NCBI RefSeq assembly: GCF_000247815.1
Contig: NW_004775940.1
Location: 29,142 to 93,141 of the forward strand
Direction: 5' to 3'
Length of the DNA: 64,000 nucleotides
From: Ficedula albicollis
Taxonomy: Eukaryota; Chordata; Aves; Passeriformes; Muscicapidae
Shown here: positions 53,626 to 64,000 of the stretch, in pieces
Position numbering within the stretch: position 1 is the first letter of the stretch
Layout of the letters: every line of letters begins with the position of its first letter
Notes under the pieces: generated by a model
What the model saw: only the letters and a program-made list of their open reading frames with translations
The model's database searches: none
Told to the model about the DNA's origin: nothing
Program-made: the position numbers and the translations under genes

Positions 53626-54130
53626 CGTTTGTAAAATCTTTTCAATTGTTCGGCAGCTAATGTCACGGATTGGTCCTCCCAGTGTGAAGTGCAGCCGTCC
53701 AGAACCCCCACAGTATTATAAATAGGCTTGGGAGCCGGCATTGATTGATGTTTGGCAGAAAATCTATTCCTCGGAGCATGTGTATTCCTTCTGTTCACCA
53801 GTTTCATACAAATATACTCGGGCTGATTTTTTATTCAAATCTCCCATTTATGCCGGGTTTCGACTGTTAAATATTTAAAGGCTTTTGCATCTTTTCTGGT
53901 TTTGGTTTTTTCCGGGCGAGGTAGGGAAACCTTGCGCCGAACGCAAACAAGACTGGGAGATTTTTCCTGGGGGGGAGAGAAAAAGCTTTATTAATTACAT
54001 TGAGACTCAAATAATAGTCTTTGCTGACACTAATGTTCCATCAGTTCCAAGCACCAGCACCCTGTGGGATAGCTTTAGAGCCCTTACCGGGACGGAGATG
54101 AAGGCATTTATGGCTCTGGGAGGAGGAGGG
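53626..54130. promoter_or_regulatory. Candidate conserved non-coding element
   Basis: Non-repetitive stretch with tattataaataggc, attgattgatgtttgg, gactgttaaatatttaaagg and ttattaattacat, with isolated CpGs. Texture suggests constraint; not tested. Confidence 0.35.
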
Positions 54131-54759
54131 GAATGAATGGCGCTCGGAGTTTGGAGAGGGGGCTAAAAACTCCCACCGCGAGTCCTCGCTGCCGCTCCAA
54201 GGCAGGAAACGTCAAATCAAACCCAGGCTGGGGCACTCTGCAGAAATCTCTTCAGTATCCCGGCTTCTCCTCCGTGTCTTTGGCACATCTCTCTTCCCAA
54301 GTCTTATTGGAGTTTCCACTAATCAAATCAATCCTGGGAAAGAACTTTACAGCAGGATTTTTCTGACGTCGGGACTTTCATTCCGTCCTCCCCTTTTCCC
54401 CCCTGGATTTCGCTCCGCTCGCCCTGGCGGCTGTGATTAATTCATTTATTCATGCCTTTGCAGGAGTGGGAGTCAGGAGGCCAGACCCAATTATGTCTTA
54501 GTTAGTGTTTGGTGTAGTGGAGTGAGATCTGGAGGTGTGGGTGGAACAATATTCCTCCTAGCACTGGAAATTCCAATTCCCTACCTGTTGCTCGAGCGCC
54601 CAAATTCAATTGTGGTTTCCCAGGATGTGAGCCCCGCCCAAGGTCAGGCACCAAAAGGGGGGAAAGGGATGTTCCAGTGCTCAGTGGAAGCTTCAACTAG
54701 GAATTAATTTATCTCTGGTAGCACTTGACAAAGCTCAGCTCCTGATGCCTCAGCCTTTA

Positions 54760-54845
54760 TAGTCACATCTGTTAGTTTAGAGCATTTATTGGAGGAGCCT
54801 TGACAAAGACAAAAACAGATGATGGAAATCTCATCTGTCAAAACT
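54760..54845. promoter_or_regulatory. Cluster of three CAGATG E-boxes
   Basis: CATCTG at 54,766-54,771, CAGATG at 54,816-54,821 and CATCTG at 54,832-54,837: three copies of the same E-box within 72 bp. E-proteins such as TCF4 bind CANNTG, and CAGATG is favoured by E-protein heterodimers with proneural bHLH factors. Possible autoregulatory enhancer about 19 kb upstream of the promoter. Confidence 0.4.
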
Positions 54846-55149
54846 GTTATTAAAGCTGGGAACAGTGTGAGGTTTGGTTTAAATTGAAAGCATCATTTAT
54901 ATTTTATCCAACGTTTTGCAAACAATAACACTGGGGAAGGATTTGGGGGGCGCTGAGCTCGTTAGGGTGCTCTGCTTAATGAGCTGCTCCAGGATGAGCA
55001 GGGAGCTGGGAAAATCACCAGGGGAGGGGAAAATTCAAACACCAATGGCAGGGCTCGAGCAGCCCCCAGATCTCCCAAAAAACTCACATTCAGCTCTTCC
55101 CGAAAGGTGTTCTTGGATTGTTTCCTACTAACTAGACAATTGGGACATT

Positions 55150-55665
55150 TCATTCCAGAGCTTGGGAATTTCCCTTCAAAATTTATACCCAAAATACTTC
55201 CAGGTCCAATACTTCCAGGAGTATTTTATTCCACTGCTTGGGAATTTCTGTTCAAAATTTCTATTCAGAATACTTCCAGGTCCAATATTTTTAGGAACTT
55301 TTTATTCCAGAGCTTGGGAATTTCTGTTCAAAATTTATACCCAAAATACTTCCAGGTCCAATAGTTCCAGGAGTATTTTATTCCAATGCTTGGGAATTTC
55401 TGTTCAAAATTTATACTCAAAATACCACCAGGTCCAATAGTTCCAGGAATGTTTTATTGCAATGCTTGGGAATTTATTATACCCAAAATACTTCCAGGTC
55501 CAATAGTTCCAGGAGTATTTTATTCCAATGCTTGGGAATTTCTGTTCAAAATTTATACTCAAAATACCACCAGGTCCAATAGTTCCAGGAACGTTTTATT
55601 CCGATGCTTGGGAATTTCAATTCAAAATTTATATTGAAAGTACTTCCAGGCCCAAGGTGCTGTTT
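55150..55665. repeat. 76-bp minisatellite, about 6.5 copies
   Basis: Marker gggaatttctgttcaaaatt recurs near 55,240, 55,316 and 55,393; other units are shortened or substituted. Unit also contains 'acttccaggtccaatagttc'. Small frames across it are unit artefacts. Confidence 0.94.
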
Positions 55666-56174
55666 GCCGCTTTACAACTGGAAATGGGATTTCCCCCACA
55701 ATTTAGGTCTTTACAGTTTTATTCCTCCCTGACCCAGTCATCTGGGGTGGTTCATGGATTTGTAGGATTTGTGGGATTTGGGCTAGCTGAGGATCCATGT
55801 CCATACGTACCCCATCCCTGGGAGCGTTCTTGGGATTTTGGAAGGTGTCCCATCCCCAAATTCCTATTTTTGGGAAGCAGCCTAGCGGAGCCTGTGCTCC
55901 CCACCCCAAAACCCATCCAACTTTGGATTTCTGGGCTCTGTTTGCCTCCCACTCGTGCCTTTCTATCCTTAGCAGGATTCACAGGCTTTCAGCTCCCTCA
56001 CACTTGTCGCTCTCTCACGCTGGTGCCGTTGCCAGCTCCGGAGAGGCTCCGAGCTGCAGGGTCTCTCACGGCGTGCAGCCTCCTGCTGGGCCTCAGCCAA
56101 GTGGGTGAGAGCTGGGGGGGGGGAGAGCAGAGCTGGGCTGCCTGCAACGGGCTGCTGGCCGTGGGGGGTCACAA

Positions 56175-57983
<1,809 letters not shown>

Positions 57984-58807
57984 ACTGTGGGAGTGTCACT
58001 GTGGGGTGACTCCAAACCAACCTTGCTGGGATTTGGCTCCCACACTCAGTCAGTGTTTGCTGTGCTCCCACATCCCCCCGTTCCCAAGCTGGGATGATTC
58101 CTGCTGTCAGGTCCTGCCTGCAGCTGGAAGGGCATTTTGGGATGCACACCTGGCCATGGGATGGAGATACGGAGCACTCTGGATTTCCCAGCAGTCAGGT
58201 GCAATTGCTGCTCCAGCTCGAGCAGCCCACAGAACAATTGATGATTTTACAAGCTGGAAATGCTGTAAGAGCTGTGGCTCTCCAAAATAAACTCATCCCG
58301 TGGTTTCCTTGGAGGCAACCCTCAGGAGCTTCCTGTGCTGCAAACAAATATTATCCTGCTTTTCTTCCTTTTTTTTAAATTTTCCTGGTGCTGGTTCTGA
58401 AATCCAAGTGCTGCCATTTCAGTCTGGAATTGGATGATCCATTGGGATCATGAAAATCAGGATAATCCAGGGTGCTGTGGCTGGAGACACTCACTGCTTT
58501 ATAATCATATTCCAAAGGATAAATCCCAGCAAACAGAACAAAAAGATGTCATTGTTCATTTTCCCAGCTCAATAAAAGGTGGGAATTCAATTAAATTAGT
58601 AAAGAATTCACTAGGTTGTGTTTACTCAGGAGCTCAAGTGCTCCTAAACTCCACAGCCTGGGAGGAAATGCCTTGTCCAGCCTCATTTTTGGGGTATTTG
58701 ACTCATGAAAACTCCATCTAACCTGCCTGCCAAACCTCTGCTGGGGCAGGCAAGGGCAGCCAGAAGGTCCCTTTGGTGACTCTGTTCCTCGTGGAGTCCC
58801 AGTCCTG
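57984..58807. other. Unique upstream sequence
   Basis: No gene or array recognised after one last degenerate repeat unit at 57,984-58,015. Confidence 0.4.
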
Positions 58808-58905
58808 CAATGGTTTGGGCTGGAAGGGACCTTGAAGCTCATCCAGGTTCTCTCCCTCTTCCTTCAATCCTACTGAATCTCCTTCCTGAAGTTTCAAACC
58901 ATCCC
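58808..58905 (-). mobile_element. CR1 LINE 3'-end fragment
   Basis: caatggtttgggctggaagg followed by gaccttgaagctcatccagg is the antisense CR1 terminus. Confidence 0.78.
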
Positions 58906-59029
58906 ATCCCAGCTGCTCCCAAACCTGAGCACGGATGCAGAGGTGATGAAGGTTCCCTCCTCCCCCTGTACCTGTATTTTTCCTCCTCAGGTGAGCCCAG
59001 GAGTGTCAGTGCTTATTAGGCACATCCAT

Positions 59030-59220
59030 CCCATAATTACTTGGCAAATAGGATCATTAGATCTGGAGTTAGGGAGCACTCCAAACATTAATTGCCACCT
59101 AACTGGCAGATTTCAGCTCTGATACACAAAGCTAATCATCGCTCATTAAGTATTAAAGAAAAGAGCACTGCAAATATATTAAATTACCGCAGATCACTGA
59201 TGAAACCCGATCTCTGGGAA
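59030..59220. promoter_or_regulatory. Candidate conserved non-coding element
   Basis: AT-rich, non-repetitive, with ataattacttggc, aacattaattgcc, gctaatcatcgctcattaag and attaaattaccg. Inferred by texture. Confidence 0.35.
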
Positions 59221-59597
59221 TTCCTAAAGCCTCCCGAGGCACTGGGACTCACTTCCAAGTGACCACTGGGAATTCAGCCTTCAAACACAGCGGCAAAGTG
59301 ACAGAATGGAAAAGGGGATGTGGCAAAACAGGGAGGGACAAACGCCCAGCTTGGCTTCTCTTTTTGGGGAACGGGCAAATCTCTGCAATCACCTTCCCGA
59401 ATTTTCTGCCCCAAATGCTGTGAAAGGATCTGGAGAGGATCCCGAGCCTGCCCTCATTCTCACTCTGATTTGAGTCCAAGCCCTGCTGCAACACATGGAC
59501 AATGAGCATCATTTCATGGAGAGCTTCATTATCATCATTTCCTGCTTTCATCTCCCATACTGAGAGGAAATTCCAGCTTTTCCATCCTTTTTTTAGC

Positions 59598-59690
59598 CTG
59601 GCTTTGAACACTTCCAGGGATGGGGCAGCCACAGCTTCTCTGGGGGAGCTCAGAAATCTTTGTGTCACAGTTTTCTGTTGATATTTCACT
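59598..59690 (-). mobile_element. CR1 LINE fragment
   Basis: tggctttgaacacttccagg, gatggggcagccacagcttc and tctgggggagctcagaaatc match the antisense CR1 3' region. Confidence 0.78.
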
Positions 59691-60860
59691 GTTTCGTTCC
59701 CCAAAAATGCTCCCACAGACCCTTTGGAAGAGGCAGCTCCAGGTGCTGAGACATTCCCAGCTCTGACAAACAGCCCGAACTCCACAGATTTGACATTCGC
59801 CCGTTTTGGTTTTCTCTCAGCAGGAGAACAAGCCATGAAAACACACGTGTGCAGCCCCTGCACATCCGTGCCGGGCTCCTTTTGGATGGCAATTGCTGCA
59901 GAGCCAGAGGGGGAGGCAGGATCCCACCTGGCCGGGCCTTTCTGTCCCTTTTCCAGAGGCTTTCCAGCAGCCTGGCTGCTGCAGAGCCCCCGTGCAGATG
60001 GCTGCAGCCTGCACCTGCCTCCTGCGCCGGGGCGGCAGCGGCAGCAGCCTGGGAATGGCTCTGCAGGACCCACAAGGATCATCCTCTGCTGACTGCAGGA
60101 TTTGAGAGAGGCTTTTCCTGCAGTGGGAAATCCCTGTGGAAGCGCAGGGAGCAAGGGACGGGGCAGCAGGGGAGGTGCAGCTTGGATACGAAGGAAAAAT
60201 GTTGGCTAAACCCATCGCAGAGATTTCACCATGTGAAGTTCTGCTGGAACTGGGAGTCAGGAGTGCTCCTGGAATCTCTGGGATGGGATTTCTCTCCACG
60301 GGATTGCTGGGTCTGCACTCTGCATACCCTGAGGCTCCCCCTGGGCCCTCTCCCAGTGCCTGGGATTAGTTAATCCTGACTAATATTTGCATTTCACCGA
60401 GATTAACAAACTTCTTGGCAGCTCTGGGGTTTGCAAATGAAGGGAAATGCTCGGGAAAAGGGGATTGATACACAGGAAAGTGGAGTTGGGAGAATTTATC
60501 CTCTTCATTAAAAGCCACTAAAACCTTCATCTCTGGTATTTAATGTTCCAAATGCAATATTCTCAACAGAGTTTGCAAAAAAAACCCAACAAAACAATAT
60601 CATCTTTTGAAAGGAGGGAGGGGAAGTTTGAGCTAAGCCACACACATTAATAACTTCCCTCCATTCCTAAATCCAACCTCTGGGAAATATTTGCCAGGGA
60701 AGAACAAACTCCTTGAAAAATCTGAAGGATTTTCTCCCCGTGTAAATTCTGTTTTCCTTCCACACTGAATGACTTGGGTTGGAAGGGATTGTATTTTTTT
60801 TGAACTCTCCAGCTGATTGATTGAGCTCTCTTTAATATTCCCCGTTTCACAAGATCATCT
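59691..60860. other. Unique upstream sequence
   Basis: No gene recognised. A very short CR1-like remnant (gacttgggttggaaggg) lies at 60,770-60,787. Confidence 0.4.
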
Positions 60861-60865
60861 CACTC

Positions 60866-61345
<480 letters not shown>

Positions 61346-61769
61346 CTGTGCCAGGCAATCCCAGCCCCTCCATCCTCCCTGGATGCCCCCAGTGTCCCCA
61401 GCCCCACAGCTGAGGCCACAGCACAGTTAGAATGGCGATTTTCCAGCCCCAGATCCACCTTGTGCCACAACGGTTGCCTCCACCACCCCGACAGGAGTTT
61501 CCAGCCTTTCCAAGGAATGTTGGGATCCAGCTCCTTTCCAGCAGAGGAGGTGCCAGGCCCAGCTCTGAGCGGGATGCTGAACGTGGGGATGTCAAAGCTT
61601 GGCTGCACATCTCAGCCAATCACTCCCAAATAAATTAACCGTGGCACTGCCTAATAGGATCCACCTGCTTTCTTCCCAGCCCCTACCTGAACCCCCCTTT
61701 GATGAAATGTCAAAAGCCTGCCTCGTGCCTGCAGATTGCACTGAAGGCGGATAACAGAAAGGTTCCTCC

Positions 61770-62010
61770 TGTGACTCCATAAAACCGAAATAAATTCCAC
61801 TGGCATCTTGTAAATTTTTATTTTCTACAATGACTGCAGGCCCCATCTGCGACCCAGCTGTTATTAGAAGGGAAAGCGTTGGCCCTTCTGCATTACAAAA
61901 CAGCATAGAACAGTAATTGCCAGTGGAAGAGATTAAGTGTAGACACTAAAAATGTTTACTCGCAATGAATATGCATAACGATGGGTAGGAAACAGCCCTG
62001 GAAGATTAAA
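61770..62010. promoter_or_regulatory. Candidate conserved non-coding element
   Basis: Non-repetitive stretch with aaaccgaaataaattcc, gcccatctgcgacccagctg (two E-boxes: CATCTG, CAGCTG) and gaatatgcataacg. Inferred by texture only. Confidence 0.35.
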
Positions 62011-64000
62011 AAGAGAGAAGGGTTTGTTTACAAGGCTGGGAAAAAAAAAAGAGGGGAATGTCAGTTGGCCCCAAGCCTGAAATAGGAACGAAAAACCTTT
62101 GGGCAAGGCATTAGGGAGAAAAACAGATGGTTTGTGAACCTTTTATTAGATAGAAAAATCATTAATCAAGCCCAGGCTGGAAATGGCAGGGTTTTGGGTA
62201 GTTCAGAGCCGAGTTTATTTTTTCTTAAAGCGACAGCGCGGCTGCTCCGGCAGCCCTGGGAGCACATCCCGCTCCAGCTCCGCTCCCACCGAGGAAATCC
62301 CTCAGCAGGGTTTCACATTTCAGCACCTGTTTCGCCCTGCTCGGGAAGGGAAAAAAAAACCGAAAAAAAGACGCGAGGGGAGAAGGAGGAGGGGGGGAAG
62401 CGCAGCCTGGGTTATTTTTTCACGGTTGTTCCGACTGGCGGGGGAGAGAGGGGGGAGGAATTTAGGGAATCCAGCATTCCAACAGCTCCTGCTCCCCCTG
62501 CTTTTGGTGCTAAAAAAGTCAAAATAATGCGTTCGAAGCCCCTCTCCTGGCTGGGGGGGGGGTCTGTGCTATTCCAGGCTGGAATGCGGGGCTTTGTTCC
62601 TCCGAGCTGGGAATTGCTCGGGGTCACCCCGAGCGGGGCTGACAGCCATACCCAGGGCACGGCGACACGGCGGGGTGGCAGCACGGGGACACCCGGAGTC
62701 CCCCTGGCGTCCCTGGGACGTGGCATCCGCCGCAGGGAAAGCCGTTCCTGCTTTGCGGGGCTTTCGTCCATCGTCGGGAGCGAAATGAAAGCCCTGGAAA
62801 CGCTGCGGGTTTGCCCTGGCTCTGAAGAGCTCGGATGGGAGCAGGGCGCTTCGGGATGGCGCTGGCGGCGTTAGAAACTCCCGTGGAATTAGCTGGAATT
62901 TGTGCTTCCAGCGCTGAGCTCTCGCTTCGGGCTGGGAGCGGCTGAGAAACACAAAAGCAAAGCTGGAAACCATTCCCAAAACGCGGAAGTCGATAAGACA
63001 ACATCAGGGACGAGGCACAACATTTTTAACAGCAAACTCAGGCCCCAAATGAAAGCCAAAATCCTTCTTTGGGGAATAAAAGGGAACGGCTTCTTCCTCC
63101 TTTTGTAGCACAGAGGAGCTGCCCACACATTTCCTAATAGCTGGGAGATGAACTTCCTAAAACATATGAGCTCCATCAGCGGCGAGGGAGGGAGGGAGGG
63201 AGGGGAAGGGGGAGAAGTACAAACTGATCTTTGTAAGAAAGAGTAGCTGGGATTGCAAGCCTTGCATATGTTACAGCACATCATTAATAACAGTGATCAA
63301 AAGCACGGGAACATCTCGGCAGCTGCAGCGAATTATTGGAGAAATTGGGATTTTCAAATGAGCTCACACTTAAGGGAAAAAAAAAAAACCGAGGGCACCG
63401 TGCACTGGGGTCAGGTCACTCTGCAGAGGCACGGGGTAATAATCCCAAGAGGTGTGGAAAGGGCTGGAGGGAGGAAAAAACGACTTAGGAGAAATCCTCT
63501 TAGAGCAGCGTGGAGGGATTTGGGCTGGAGAGGAGCGGGAAATGTGCACAGCAGAGCCAAGAGCTCTTCCCTGCTGGCCAAACCGTGGGGAGCCGGCGCT
63601 GGCACTGCCCAGGCTCCCGAGGGCTCAGTCAGGGTGTCCTGGCGAGCTCAGCGGCTCCTCCCAGGAGATGGGAAGGGAATCCTGCGGGAATCGCCGCACC
63701 CGCGGCCGGCGGATGTTTTCGTTTTCAATCCGAGCTCGGCCCTCGTGCTGCAGGAATTGCACTCGGGAGCCCCGAACCCAACCATTGCTGCCAGCAGCCG
63801 CAGCGGAGCCCTCCGGACCCCTCGGAATTAATTGGCTGCGTTTGCCCACGCCCGGGCCCGCTCAGCAGGAGCTGAAGGTGACGGAGGAAAACTCTTTCAA
63901 GACGGTTTGATCTCGAAATAAAAGCCTCGCTCCCCAACGCCTTCCCCTCCCTTTCCCCGCCACGTTTTTCTCATTCCGAGCAGCTCCGGCTGCACATCTG
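62011..64000. other. Upstream sequence to the right edge
   Basis: GC-richer with scattered CpGs at 62,230-62,880 and 63,500-63,860; homopurine run at 63,184-63,214. Open frames of 190-250 codons on plus (62,134-62,874; 63,253-63,831) overlap minus frames and contain nothing I recognise. I do not call a gene. Confidence 0.35.

Noticed and set aside
59249..60154. 301-codon minus-strand frame, one of the longest outside arrays
   Set aside because: It crosses a CR1 3' fragment (59,598-59,690), has no recognisable domain and overlaps equally open plus-strand frames.
62134..62874. 246-codon plus-strand frame near the right edge
   Set aside because: No recognisable domain; overlapping minus frames; GC-rich composition explains it.

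Overview
The window is vertebrate, and almost certainly bird, nuclear DNA. Truncated CR1 LINE 3' ends are scattered through it, with the hallmark stretch reading as 'GGTTTGGGTTGGAAGGGACC' or its complement. The only coding sequence I can defend is three small spliced exons of the bHLH E-protein gene TCF4 (E2-2/ITF2), all on the minus strand. A songbird-like genome is plausible from the mass of short G/C-rich minisatellites, but I cannot prove the species. From general knowledge, the human 18q21 block that holds TCF4 is largely on the chicken Z chromosome, so Z linkage is possible.

Layout, read in the direction of TCF4 transcription (right to left). 64,000 to about 35,500 is the 5' flank, with no recognisable gene. 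It holds CR1 fragments, AT-rich blocks that look like conserved non-coding elements, and many tandem arrays. One of these is a CpG-rich 25/50-bp minisatellite (39.2-41.7 kb) beside a 21-bp one (37.6-38.5 kb). 35,280-35,500 is a GC-rich putative promoter with a TATA-like box and a CACGTG box, followed by a tentative non-coding exon 1. Exon 2 (34,264-34,355) carries the start codon, exon 3 is 32,623-32,695, and exon 4 is 3,168-3,229. Together exons 2-4 give residues 1-69 of the long TCF4 isoform. Intron 2 is 1,568 bp and intron 3 is 29.4 kb. The rest of the gene lies off the left edge.

By my count about a third of the window is tandem repeat: 640 flawless copies of GAATA (3.2 kb), a heptamer array, 99-bp purine units, 18-bp, 66-bp and 114-bp minisatellites, a higher-order repeat at 25.2-26.95 kb, and arrays at 46.8, 55.2, 56.2 and 60.9 kb. 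Long pure-C tracts (up to 1,531 bp) are C on this strand in every case. Several sit inside arrays that are G-rich on this same strand. I read them mainly as sequencing or consensus failures at G-rich repeats rather than real DNA. There is one N gap (48,378-48,455); the 31 bp left of it recur exactly about 2 kb away.

I found no new enzyme system, CRISPR array, RNA gene or intact mobile element. The long open frames through the arrays exist because the repeat units lack stop codons; they are not genes. The points of real interest are the 5' architecture of TCF4 in a bird, the C-tract pathology, CR1-tail-seeded minisatellite growth, and some candidate regulatory blocks.
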